Shown here in pieces: positions 12,001 through 24,319 of a stretch of 64,000 bases of DNA (positions are counted from its first letter, which is position 1; each line of letters begins with the position of its first letter). This stretch comes from Lingula anatina (taxonomy: Eukaryota > Brachiopoda > Lingulata > Lingulida > Lingulidae), in contig NW_019774114.1 of assembly GCF_001039355.2 (NCBI RefSeq), forward strand, positions 373,797 through 437,796, read 5' to 3'. The notes beneath the pieces are model-generated. The model was not told the origin of the DNA. It did no database searches and saw nothing but the letters and a program-made list of their open reading frames with translations. A program made the translations under genes and the position numbers.

Positions 12001-12499
12001 CTTCATTTTAGTAGCATTTGAAATGGGAATGACTTTGCATAATTATTCTAAAAAAACAGCTTCATATATTTTGTGCTATTGAGATAATACTTGAGACGTT
12101 TTTAATTTCTCTAAAGCAGTAACATGTAATATTTTAGTTTGGGAATTACAAACAATTCCATCTTTGGTCCTTTTGAAAAGCTCGTTCTTTCTAATGTCAT
12201 GTGCCGACGGGTCGGGTGCGCAGTCGGTCGCCAATAAAAGGGGTCATGCATGTAGGTGTTGTACGTTCATATTTAACATCTAAAACACCCGGACGCTCTC
12301 AGTGCCAACAGTAAACGTGTTTTGATATTTAAAATTCACCTGAGAAATTGTGGGCGGATGTCGTATTTGGTGAAACGCTTGGTGATTATCATGTCAAATT
12401 AGATAAATTTAAGTTATAGCAACGGTTTAGTTAGGCCCTATATTGGGACATGATCATGGCCAAATGGAAAGTGTGTTGAAAAGAAAAATAATGTCAAAA

Positions 12500-12796
12500 T
12501 AAAGAGTTGGGTCTAGTTCTTTTGGTTAGGCTACCGGCAGACTTCTATTCACGGATGCGATCCCACCATACTGCTCGACACGGGACCTTTTGGCTGCTGC
12601 GGTCCTCTTTGGTCAACCTGGTCGACCAGACCTCCGTCCAGCTTACCATATTGATGCCGAGCTTAGTGCGGACACCCGATCGCCATAGACAGACGACCGG
12701 CAGAAGCCCTAACCTCACACCATCCACCAGCTCAGACCTCTGAACAGCCAGATTACAGGAGCCCGCCACAGCTCCCAGTCGGTTGTTGATGACAAT
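12500..12796. other. GC-rich unique insert between the U5 units
   Basis: Markedly more GC- and CpG-rich than its surroundings, with open frames on both strands of 70-80 codons but no domain I recognise. It could be a transposon or retro-element fragment. It is absent from the left side of unit 1. Confidence 0.35.
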
Positions 12797-13181
12797 ATTG
12801 TTATAATTGAAAGTGCTTTATTTTCTTTTAAACACTTAAAAATCAATACTGCATAATAAAACATATTTGCAAAATGTCTTTTACTTAGAATGTTAGTTGA
12901 GTTAAATTGATCTGATGACCATTGTTAAGATTAATTCATAATGGACTGTGTCTAAAGGACGAGAGATATTTGCACCCCCGATATAAATTAATTGAAGCGT
13001 TTGGTCGCCGCAAAATGGTCTTGGGTAGTGGTATTTCCCCGCCCAATTACGTCAATTTGACTGAACATGTTATACTATGAGTACAAAACCTTTTTTCAGC
13101 TGGAGGTAAGGCATGACAAGGAGATAGAATTTGTCGCAAGAGAGAGGAATGTAAACGTAAAATGTTCAATTTTTTTTCAAT

Positions 13182-13302
13182 GCTAACCTCCATGAGGAGG
13201 TCTTGAAAAATTAGTCTATAGACTCATTGTATTGTTCCTCTCCACGGAAATCTTTAGTAAAAGGCGAAAGATTTATTCGTGGATGAAGAGAAACCAGAGT
13301 GA
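13182..13302 (-). ncRNA. U5: U5 spliceosomal snRNA, copy 2 (canonical loop I)
   Basis: Same structure as the other copy 1.3 kb away: 5' stem ACTCTGGTTTCTCTTC, loop I GCCTTTTAC (canonical), GATTTCCGTGGAGAGGAACA, Sm site AATTTTTC, and 3' hairpin ACCTCC-TCAT-GGAGGT. All expected U5 elements are present, so this is the better candidate for a functional gene of the pair. The 5' and 3' ends are inferred from family structure. Confidence 0.93.
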
Positions 13303-13322
13303 AGACCTCACTGCCCTTACCG

Positions 13323-13330
13323 GTTATATA
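13323..13330 (-). promoter_or_regulatory. TATA-like element upstream of U5 copy 2
   Basis: TATATAAC at the same spacing from the inferred U5 start as in the neighbouring unit. The whole flank out to about 350 bp is conserved between units, so conservation of this box alone is not independent evidence. Confidence 0.4.
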
Positions 13331-13690
13331 CTTCATTTTAGTAGCATTTGAAATGGGAGTGACTTTGCATAATTATTCTAAAAAAACAGCTTCATATATT
13401 TTGTGCTATTGAGATAATACTTGAGACATTTTTAATTTCTCTATAGCAATAACATGTAATATTTTAGTTTGGGAATAACAAACAATACCATCTTTGGTTC
13501 TTTTGAAAAGCTCGTTCTTTTTAATGCCATGTGCCGACGGGTAAGGCGCGCAGTCGGTCGCCAATAAAAGGGGTCATGCATGTAGGTGTTGCACGTTTAT
13601 ATTTAACATCTAAAACACTCCGACGCTCTCAGTGCCAACAGTAAACATATTTTGACATTTAAAATTCACCTGAGATATTGTGTGCGGATG

Positions 13691-14530
13691 ATAGGCCTAT
13701 ATTTTGTCTATTTATGATAACACTTTGGTTTATATTATATCGCTGAAATATAGGCCTAATTTTTTTTATTCACAAGTTAGGCCCTATAAGTTCTCTTTTC
13801 GCTCAAAAGTAAAAAATACAAAAAAGTAGGCCTAATTTATAATAAATGTTACCTTATAGTCTATAGGACTACTTTGGATAAATATGGGCTATTGGGGGGA
13901 CCGGGGATAGTTGGACCCCGGGGTAAGTTGGCCCCCCGTAAATTTATGAAAAAGTAGGCCTAACTACGAGTAAAAAAAATTGGCCACATAGGCCTTCTCT
14001 TGTAATGTGACCGTAGCCTACAATGCTAAGGAAGTGTCGAACGTTAAAAAGTTTTGCTTAAGCTGTGAGTCGAAATAAACAATTTTTGCACCTAAAAGTA
14101 ATTTTGTTTAAGAGATTTGAAAATCTATTTTCATAGGCTTTTGATCGAATATATTAGGCCTATAGGCCTCCTATGTATTGAGCAATGTCTCTCCTGATGA
14201 AATAAATTAGTTTGACAATTCATTTACTAATTTTAAGATGTTTTTTCCACGAAACTGCAGGCCTGCTATACAAATAGGCGTATGACGAGAGTCGAAGTGA
14301 ACGCTGGGGTGCAATTTTGCTGTAGGTCTAATTTAAAAAGATCTAATTTCAAAAAAAGATAAAAATTAGGTAGTGATTTTCCAAATTAATTCTTTGAATT
14401 GCAGAGACATTGGTCAAAGTCACCACCCAAGTCAATATTAATTTACATCAGAAATAAGAGAGTAATGGGAGCAACAGAATCGTTTCACTGAATGCTGCAG
14501 GTGCGCTGCAGAATTTTCAGAAGAAAAGCA
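13691..14530. other. Intergenic between U5 pair and UBE2G1
   Basis: Repeat-like 'taggcctaa' words recur. 13893-13940 holds a GC-rich imperfect palindromic segment (GGGGGACCGGGGATAGTTGG ... CCCCGGGGTAAGTTGGCCCC), which resembles a terminal fragment of a dispersed element. No ORF supported. Confidence 0.4.
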
Positions 14531-14538
14531 GACGATAA

Positions 14539-14546
14539 TGACGTCA
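14539..14546. promoter_or_regulatory. CRE palindrome TGACGTCA upstream of UBE2G1
   Basis: A perfect 8-bp CREB/ATF site about 110 bp before the UBE2G1 start codon. A TATA-like GATATAAAG lies at about 14634-14642, though that is very close to the ATG. Suggests CREB/ATF input; inference only. Confidence 0.45.
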
Positions 14547-14654
14547 GAATATCAGCCGCGCATCCAAAATCGGTCATCTCGCAAGTTATCGCAGAAGCCA
14601 TATTCACACAGCTGGCTGGGAGGAAGACTGACTGATATAAAGTGCGTACGATCG

Positions 14655-17171
14655 ATGGCTCAAGAACGATCGGCTCTATTGCTGCATAGACAGCTTGGAG
14701 GTAATGATATTTAACATACCTACATCTGTGTTGAAAAATTTTAAGATCGGTGTATAGTTTCTTAATATAAAATGTGTTATTTATGTGTGTTGTCTTTGTG
14801 TTGTCACAACCAAAAGAGTTTGCCTGTGTTTGGACTGATCTGACCTTGTCCTCGGAACAAATTGCAGGAAAATGACTTTAAACAACATTTGGACCTAAAA
14901 AATAATATCATGGACACAAATTTCATACGTTTCACACAGTTGTTGTAATACTTTTGTCAACTGATGAACTAAATGTGACTCATTTTTGTCTGGCTTGTCC
15001 AGACTACATCATACCTATTGTCGTCCTCATACCCCCCCCCCCTCCCCTTTGTTTTATTGACAGTGAAATGGTATTGTATTTTTTTAATTTGTATAAGAAC
15101 AGATACTTCTTAGGTATATGTAATGACAGCCTTTCAGCCATCTAGGCTAGTTATGTTGGAAAAACAAAATTCTGTCTAGATAAAAGCTGATCACTGTAAT
15201 CAAGATTATGATATATAAATTACATGTTACTTTACTCTATTCATAGGTCTTAAAGATGGTGAGGGTTTTGGGAATAAATGTGGAAAAGATGTCGCCAAAA
15301 TGTGATGTTGTATTGCCCAGTGAATTTAAAACGACAGAAAAATTCCATCATAGTTCATTGGACACGTCCTTTGTTATCATCAGTTTGATTAGAAAGACGG
15401 AGATATAGGCCTTCTTATCTATGCAGATTTCCTCTATGAGTAACTGTGATTTATTTTGAAAATCTGTTTCTCCACTGTCCAAGTTTATTATCCAGCCATG
15501 AACTGATTAAGCCACATTTAATGTAGCTATGAAACTAATAACCCACTAGCGTACTTTTCAATTTAATCCATGTTTACTTTTTCAGAGCTTATGAAGAACC
15601 CAGTGGAAGGGTTCTCTGCAGGATTGATTGATGATGATGACATCTACAAGTGGGAAGTATTGATCATAGGACCACCTGATACACTTTTGTGAGTAGTTAA
15701 ACATTTATGGTCATTGTCCTATTTGGGTCACTGATCAATGAAAACAAGGCATTTGTCTTTTCCTACTTTGGTAGCCTGAGGCTAACCTAGTGATGTTAAA
15801 AGATAAGGAAAATTGTTCATAAAATTGACAAGTATACCATAGACACTGTTACATAAACGTTACATTGATGATATTTGATAAATTAAAGGTATACAGCTTA
15901 TTATTTGATATTCTATTCAGTAGGTAAAACCATTTTGTTTATTAAAGGTTGGAAATGTGTACATTTTTGGTATGATACATAGAGATTTTGGAACATCTTT
16001 CTACTCGTGTCTTAATTTTGATCCACTCCAAGTGAGTATGAAATATTTGAAAATATTTTCCATGTTATAATGAAGATATATGAATATCTTTGTCATTTTA
16101 GTGAAGGAGGATTTTTCAAAGCTCACCTGTACTTCCCTAAAGATTATCCTCTCAAGCCACCCAAGATGAAGTTTATATCAGATGTATGGCATCCAAATAG
16201 TAAGTGAATTCAGCCAGTGAAAATCCTTAAGACAAGGTTCAGCTTTTGGCACTTCCCACCTCACCTTGTACATTTTTCCTAGAGTGTGTTTTATGGTGCG
16301 CACTAAGTGACTTGCTTAGTATACCCTTCAAGTTGATGTCACTTATGCTGTGTGTGAGCAGTGATAAGAGTTAGTTTTGCACCCAACAGAATTCAATAAG
16401 ATCATTCTCAGGTGCCATGGTCTTTTGGTAGATTTCATGACATACGTACTAGTGGAGTTTAAATCATATTTACCCAATTTATACCATGCGTAGCACATTT
16501 TAGTCTCATCATGAAGCCGCTTTGTATATTTGTACATGTGCACAGTAAAATATATTGTTTTTTTTTCAAACCTTCAATATGAAAAACGGAATTTATCACC
16601 TTTTCAGTTGATAAAAATGGTGATGTTTGTATCTCAATTCTGCATGAGCCAGGAGATGACAAATATGGGTATGAGAAGGCCAATGAAAGGTGGTTACCCA
16701 TCCATACTGTAGAGACCATTTTACTCAGTGTTATATCTATGCTAGCTGATCCAAATGATGAATCTCCGGCCAATGTTGATGCAGCAGTAAGTATTTGATA
16801 ATGTGAAAGTAGCAGTTTTAAATGGCATTTTTTGTGTTAGTTTTATTGAGTAAGTCTTTTTATTAACCTCATTTGCCAGGTAAATAGTTTGAAAATAGCT
16901 CTCTGTAGAACTTCAGATAATTTTGATTAACATGAAAAAATTGTAATTTGGTAGTATGTCTGACAAATGTAAAATTAAGATTTTGAAGTATTTCATTCAC
17001 CTTGAATAGCACCTTTGTCTGCATGTAAAGTACTTTATCAAAATTGGCTAGTTTAAGAATTCTTTGTAATAGACAATTTTCTATTTTTCTTTGCAGAAAG
17101 ATTGGAGGGAAAACCCTGCTGAATTTAAAAAGAAAGTAGCCAGATGTGTTAGAAAAAGTCAAGAAGAGTAA
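14655..17171 (+). CDS. UBE2G1: Ubiquitin-conjugating enzyme E2 G1
   Basis: Five exons, 14655-14700, 15586-15688, 16102-16199, 16608-16786 and 17097-17171, all with GT-AG splices and consistent phase. The product is an E2 that carries ubiquitin as a thioester and passes it to substrates with E3 ligases. Seen: N-terminal [20 protein letters not shown], the E2 core [17 protein letters not shown], the HPN triad before the active-site Cys in [18 protein letters not shown] (with the acidic/Gly insertion typical of the UBE2G/Cdc34 class), and C-terminal [12 protein letters not shown]. This closely matches vertebrate UBE2G1 in length and sequence; UBE2G2 fits less well. The start is chosen because [10 protein letters not shown] aligns with the family N-terminus. 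Confidence 0.97.
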
Positions 17172-19370
17172 CACTAGACAAATATCCTATAATCAATATG
17201 CAAGGCAGGTGCTCGATACACTACAATTTCTAAAGAAGGCTATATTTTAGAAGTACTCAGAGTTGTAACCCTTCAATCTGCATTTAATTGGACTGAGACT
17301 TCAGTAAATTCCATTGTACTCAAAAACCTTGAAATGAAATGAAATGAAATGACTTGACAAAGTTCATTTTTTGCAGGCTATGGATCTAACCTCGTATTCT
17401 TCTGGAGTAATGCATATGAAACATTGCAGCAATAAGTGACGTCACAGCAGGTTGTTATCTGCACATCAGTCACATAGTGGGACTATACAACAGACATTCT
17501 TTATGAAGACTCCCACTGTTCAAGTCAGGGAAACATTTACTTGATGCTGCAGGTACCATAACTCCATACACTAACAGCAGAACAACCATCTGAGATGGAT
17601 TTAAGTTATACTTGTTATAAGATATTTGATAGCTGGCCGTTAGCTTCACCTTACTTGGATCAATTAACAGTTAAGTTTCAGTAATTGTTATTTTATGTAG
17701 ATTTTCCCCACAAGTTCCACATGTCTTGGTTATTTATCAGTTCATGGTGTGGACTGTAAGAGCGGTGCTATGTCATACCAGCAGCTCAGAGATGGACCAC
17801 AAATATGCAGGTACTCTAAAAGTGAGTGAGCATTGAAAAAGTGAGTGATACATAGCCACGTGAAAGCTACTTAGACTGTTTGATTAATACAGGCAAACAT
17901 GAGGCATACGTAGTATGCCATAGTTCTGTGCTGCTGGTATGGCTCCTGACAACGATTCACAAATTCCTCCGTTTTCGTGAAAGAGTGTGCTGGGAAGCAC
18001 AATAACTGTATATTCACATGTGTATATAATTTGAGGTTTGCGTGGTTATCAGTCATAGTAAAATGAACAGAGCATCACTTCCAGTTTAGAAATTGGGGGA
18101 AATGCATGTTTCAGTTTGATTTTGGCAAGTTAAAAACTTCAGGCACAACAAGACCTTGCTTTGTAAGCAAAATATTACCAGACCTTTAGTAAATTTTGAT
18201 ATTCTGATGTAATGTGAATAGTTTTTTCATTTTAAAACTGCATAAAAGAAGAGCTATGGATTCACTGACTAACACATTGTCATATGTGTATTGCAATAAC
18301 AGTACCTCGATATAAGATTACTTCTTTGACATTTATTCAGTTGGAAAATTGTTAAGTTTGAGAAGTGGTGGGTGTTGCATACATTTGTACAGTATATTCA
18401 CGTTCATATCCATTGTATAATTAATATCTAGCACTGAACTGGGATTATTATTATTATTATTTGCAGACAGGGTTTGTTTAGAATTGTGCTTGATTTAGTT
18501 GATAGTGAAATAGAAGTGCGGCTGCTGTGCAACCGGCTGGTTCGTTTTAGCAATCTATACTTCAGCAAAATAAGAGTGTGCCAGATTATAAATTGCTACC
18601 AACTAGTTGATGATTGCTTTAAATTTAGTCCCTGTAGTTTATAAATATTGCTGGTCAAATTGAAAGATTCACATTTTGTGATATCTATAATATTGTTCGG
18701 GAATAGGTTTCAAGCAATCACCCAACATTTTATATAGGGATTGTTGGTAGTCACTTGGGACGAATATTGTGTATAGCCTCTACGAATCCTTTTAATGTTC
18801 ATGTTGAGACTTGAACTGGCAAGCAAAGTTCATTTGAATTTATTGTATTCGAATCCAGCCATCCTCTGAATTTAAGCCTTGTATGAAGTATTATTGTACC
18901 ACCACGTGCTGTAAGTTCTCTGGCACTCCTACAGGCACCAAGCACCTGTCTCGTACCTCTCAATGCTTGGGCTCTGAGACAACAATTTAAAATTTTTGGT
19001 GAACAATTGCCAGTCCCTGGAAGCTTATCATATACCTTTTTGTCAGGCAATACTCTAGCCTTGATTTGGCAGTCATTTTTGTGTTAATTATGACATTATT
19101 TGTTTGGAATTAGACTTAGCGAATGAAATTGTAGCAACTTGGATTACTATTGTATTGTCATACACCATATAATGTACATTAGACATTAAGTATTTTATCA
19201 TAAGCCAAGTTGGAGATGGTGGAGTGTAACTTGTCATTTTGATCTTTCAAGGAATATGTAAAACATTCTTTGATCTCTTGATTCTTACCATTCTAGTGTC
19301 TAATATAATATATACAAAAACTGTATTTTTGCATTTAAAGTCAATAAATTATGAATGATTACAAGAAAGA
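17172..19370 (+). other. UBE2G1: Long 3'UTR of UBE2G1
   Basis: About 2.2 kb of non-coding sequence following the stop, ending near an AATAAA at 19343-19348. Contains a short (TGAAA)n run near 17330-17352 and A/T-rich stretches. No other gene is seen in it, so it is best read as 3'UTR, although an earlier polyadenylation site is possible. Confidence 0.5.
19343..19348 (+). terminator. UBE2G1: Polyadenylation signal AATAAA (UBE2G1, inferred)
   Basis: Canonical hexamer in 'tcaataaatt', followed by an AT-rich stretch. It is the most plausible strong signal downstream of the UBE2G1 stop. Confidence 0.4.
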
Positions 19371-20648
19371 ATAAGTTTATTAATTCACTTGACACAATAT
19401 TATTTGAGCCATTTAACCTAGAAACGTTGACACTAGAGATAGTGTGAAATATTTATGGACTTTTAAGCAAGCTGTCTAGAATATGTTTTACCTTGAAGTG
19501 AATAATATTTTTAACATAAATAACAAATAAGGAATGTTGAAGTGTGTCAGATCTCTAGAGATCACAGTTGTCTTGAAAATAAACTGTCCTGCAGTTTTTG
19601 AAAAAAAAAAGTTGAGCTTAATTGGCAGGATCACACTATCCTTAACAAAACAAAACAAAAGTTTTACTGTAATAGTAAACTTGCCTTGAGCTCACCCATT
19701 AATAAATAAAACTTAAAAAGTGCATCCATTTTGACATTTTGGTTGGTTCTAAACACACCACACCATCAGTTTCATGGACCTGTATTAAAAAAACTCCCAA
19801 AATTCCTATTGCCTAAAAATGATTACCCTGTAAATGAAATCAATACTTTTCTTTAACAAGTTTGGGGTGTCTACAGAAGGTAATATTTTGAAAAAAAAAT
19901 TCAATTTAATCATGTTAAATGGTCAAACTGCTGAGTATAATTTATTTTTTTGGAGAAAAAACACCCTCCAACTCATCTTTAGGTCATAATTTCATTAAAA
20001 TGACACAAATAAGAAGTGAATTCATATTTCTAATGGTGATTACAGGTTGTAAATATTTTTTGTCATCTCCATCATCTGCTATCTTTCAGGAAATACTTCT
20101 AATCACTAATTATCATTTCATATCTTCTATCTGGCAAATGGAGATCCACCTGAAAAACAAAAAGTACCACATAAAATGTCTGAGCTCACCAATTTTATCA
20201 AATTTCATACAGTAACATTTTAAAGTGGTGAGGTTAGTAACTAGTGTTGCAAAAAGAGTGAAGCAGGCACATGACTATAGTAATTCTACTTCAAAAAGAA
20301 AATACGAAATGGTCATAAAGTGAATTGCTTAAATATTTTATCCTGTCAAACACTGGCCAGTTAACTAATCGGCTGTTTGAACACTGTTTATGAAACACAA
20401 TTTTTACCATCTTTTAGTTAAGGGATGTTAGGAGAATTTATCCACTGGTTAGTGCTAAATGTCCTTCATGAAAGTGGGCCCAGGTGGCTAGCAGGATTTT
20501 GAGAAACCATTTCCCAGAAATCCTCATTCACACTACTGTAATTATTCATATTGTGACCTGATTCACTATCTATCCATTTACATGACCATAGTGTGAATGG
20601 GTTATGTCTATCAATCGTGAACTTAATTGTACTTTTCCTCTTACCATC
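19371..20648. other. Convergent intergenic region / channel gene 3'UTR
   Basis: UBE2G1 (plus) and the channel gene (minus) converge here. An AATAAA on the minus strand near 19941-19946 may end the channel transcript. The open frames inside are not supported by any protein-like pattern. Confidence 0.4.
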
Positions 20649-21635
20649 TTAGATATCCACAGAAGGCACTGTCATTCCCGTTTCCTTTGATGATTTCCAC
20701 AGAAGTGCTCTCTGAAAGGGGCAAAGAGAGTAAGATAAAAATTCATCAGAAGACACTACATCAAGGTAGGATAATTTACTTTATAATTCATCTAGCAAAG
20801 TAGGATAATTAAGTTTATAATAAAGTCACCTGTTAAATCACTCATTCTTTCTTAAAAAGACCATACTCTTCCACATTATATATATATATATATATATTTG
20901 CACCTTAGGCTGTATTTATTAACTGGCTGTTTTGTGCCACGTAAAACGAAAATGATGAAAACAGATTATGTATCTTGTATTTTAGGCTTATATAGACAGA
21001 AATAAATGTGAATGGTGGTGCAAAACCACATCACACAAATCTGAATATCATTTTCACCTGTAAACTTTTAACTTTTGATTCCAACTCTTTGATAACTTCT
21101 GCTTTCTTTCTGTTGTCATCTTCCAACATATTGACCTTGTCCTGAAACTGGTTCATTACAGCATCCTGAAATTGAAAACATGTACACATTTCTTTTTATA
21201 ACATTTGGATTTTTTTCTCAACAAAAATATGCATGTAGGACAGATTCTAAAAGAAAGTGCGCAAATATCAGGCTACAAATAAATTCATGAATGTCGTCTA
21301 AATTTTTCATCAAAATATGGATTTATCTTCGTGAAATTACCATATTTTGCATTAAGACACTCTTCAATCCTGTCAATAAAGAAGACGGGTCCTGCGAGCC
21401 AATTTCATTCCCCTGAACCACCACCTTTGGTATTGCCTCAGAGCTCAAAGGTGCTGGGGTTGTTGACAGTCCTGTTGACTCAGGGCCAGATGGCTGTGGT
21501 TGGTTAAGATTCGACTTATCAAAAGATTTGAGATTCTGCAGGTCCACACCACCCGATCCGCCAGGGGTGTTGTCTCTGTAGCTGAGAACACAGTCACAGG
21601 AGTGAGACCTCAGGCTAGCCATGCTGCCCTTCTGA
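20649..21635 (-). CDS. CNG channel exons 10-12: linker, coiled coil and stop
   Basis: Exon 21635-21341 (Ser/Pro/Gly-rich linker), exon 21165-21058 (36-residue heptad-rich helix with KVNMLEDD and VIKELESKVKSLQ) and exon 20711-20649 (20 residues and TAA). The helix sits where vertebrate CNGA subunits carry the C-terminal leucine zipper that sets 3:1 stoichiometry. Phases 2, 0 and 0 all fit. Confidence 0.88.
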
Positions 21636-24275
21636 CTGAAATAGTACAGTAGTGGTGTTAGGGAGATATACTGGTATAAGTAAACAACACACTATTGTCT
21701 GAGACTGCTGCTATAATTATGGATATAATAGTAGTAAAAAAAATCATTTTCTATCTCACACAAAGTCTAGTTTATGCATTCTTCCAAAAGGTTAAGTTAA
21801 ATGAAACATTTATATGTTTGAGCATATTAGTGATTTGATCAGCACACATAAAAGTACTGACATATTTGTATCATACATGTCATACATTCCGTCCAGCACC
21901 AAGTAAATATTATGTCAAGAGAATTATTGTCCAAAATGGACTAAAAGAATTAATGTTTCCTGAGAAAATGTATGAAAGAGGAGTTGAAAGTGAGAGTGCT
22001 ATATAATAAAACTAACTAGTGTGGAAAAAAATATAACAGCAAAAGCTGTGAAATGTGCAGAACTCAACATTAATTTTGTCTTAATTGTTGACTACAGAAA
22101 ATTATAAGTAAAACAGACCCACCAAAAAAGAGAGCAACAAATTTGCTCAAAGGCAAAGGGATTTTGTTCATTTTTAAAGATTTTTTTTAGTACCGTGACA
22201 CCATGAAATACTTGTTAATCAAAATAGAATTAATTTTCCTTTTATTGTTTGCAAAGTTCATAGCAAGTCTAAAATTCTAAAATTTAGGGAAATAAAAAAA
22301 AAATTTGCATTTGGAATTAATCCTGGAAATTTGAAAGAATAAGTCACTATTTTACATATAATTAAGTACAAAAGAAACGGGCACAGGTGGATTTCAGAAG
22401 GACAGACTTCTGGGAATGTTAAATGTACAGACACAAAAATGTCTGCGCATAAAAAGGCAACAGCAACCTGGGGCTTGCAGGTATCAGTGGCATTCCAATA
22501 TCACTGTAGTGGCTACAGTCCCGTTTCTTTTCACACTTGCTGGCAATTGCATCAATTTCCTCACTAAGAGTCTTTCGAAGCTTATGGTGAGTCATCTTTT
22601 TCTTGCGTAACAGGATGGGTGTAGGCACATACTTAATTTCTGGAGGTTCAAACACCTCATCGCTGCCTACATCAGGAAGATCTTCCATGTTCTCCTCCGT
22701 CCCCTTTACTGTCAAATGTACTACTGGAGCCTGTGAAGAGGAGTTGTCCACACTGACAGAGTTCACCGCAGGAGGTGGTAAAACATTCTGATCAGGAGAT
22801 GTCTCACTTCCATCACTGTCCTCCTTACTGCTAGCATCACTTCCGCACATTTCTACTTTGATTTGTATATCACAAGGCACCAGGGGTTTGGCTTGGTCGT
22901 CAGCATCCAAGTTGTTTATCTGAGAATATTCTTTTCCTTTTACAAAACGGCGCCTCCTTGAGGAGGCTCTGAGTACTCTACAAGGGCTGACCAAGTCTTC
23001 CTCATTTTCACCATCACTGCTAGTCAGTTTGTCTTTAAACTTTACATTCTTTTTGGCCTTCTTTGATGCTACCTGCCAGGTTGGTTTGGTAAGTTGGCAC
23101 AAAGAAGCCGCTACGTGAACCTGATTCTGTAGCATTTTTTTCCTGCGCCTTTCTTCTATTTCTTTTAGCCTCTTTCTGCCATATTCTTGCATGAATGCCT
23201 AGGAAGTCAATTATGAGAAGAAAAGCTAATTGTGAGGCAATTAAGTGAAAACTATTAAAGAAAGGCAATGAAGATTGTTTTTAAGTAAGTGGAAAATAAA
23301 GTTAATAGAATTATCTCTATGTCATCGAAAATAGTCTAAATTAAAAGAACAAACGAATGATCTCTATTTATTTTTCCTTACTGACAGAATCAAATCAGTG
23401 TACAGAAAAACAGAAAACAGCAAAACATTGGTAAATAGATTATCTATCTCATGGCAATATTCTTTGAGAAGTTATGCATCAAACAGGAGGTTCAATTGTA
23501 AATACCATCTCTGAAATACTTTTCTTGCACAAACAATCCTTTATCTAAATACTGTAGGATAATATGAAAAAAAATTGTTGGACCAAACAAAATCAAAATT
23601 ATATTGATTTACAAAAGAGGATTAAACACTGCCTTTTGAATGGATGTAAATTTTAAGATAAAAAGCAATAATACCAGTGAAGACCCTTCTAGGTAATTGT
23701 GTACTAAATGTATTTCTCTGCCAACAATTCAGCCTCCTATTTAATCCCTACGCACCATTATAGACAGCTTCTAAAATGACAAACACTGGTTAACAATGAT
23801 TGTATTTTAGGGAGTCATAAAACTGAACTACGCTGGTGTATACAATATAACATGAGGAAAAAAAAAAGAAAGAAGGAAATACCAGTAGGATGGGAGAAAA
23901 ACAAACATTAAGTATTGACAAGCAGACTGAACCAAAACCCTTACATATATACATACACACACCTACACCTTTGCACAGTGGATGTCCCAGTCAATGACTC
24001 TTCAGACATTGTCACATCCAACACTTGGATTGTATACCAAACCTTAACATGCACACTTTATCAAATGACACTTTGATATGTCATAAATACTGTCAGTCCT
24101 GTAACATACCTGTTTGTATAATGTCACACCTGACATATTGTCACACCAGCCTACATTGTATATGTAGCACACTAAAACATATGAAACATCACAAATAACA
24201 ACTACCACACCTGATTTGTCACACTTGACACTATACGGTCTGTGCTGAATTAGTTTTGATAACAGAGTGCCCTAA

Positions 24276-24319
<44 letters not shown>

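Larger units (their letters stand above)
11428..13690. repeat. Tandem pair of U5-containing units (about 11428-12367 and 12797-13690)
   Basis: The two segments align almost base for base in the same orientation, from the A/T-rich lead (AATTGAAAGT...) through the U5 gene and about 350 bp of its 5' flank, ending near AAAATTCACCTGAGA. Differences are scattered substitutions and small indels. The intervening 12368-12796 is unique. The long shared flanks point to local duplication, the usual organisation of snRNA genes in many invertebrates. Confidence 0.85.

Noticed and set aside
18799-19050. 83-codon minus-strand frame within the UBE2G1 3'UTR
   Set aside because: No splice sites or domain; best explained as chance within the long 3'UTR.
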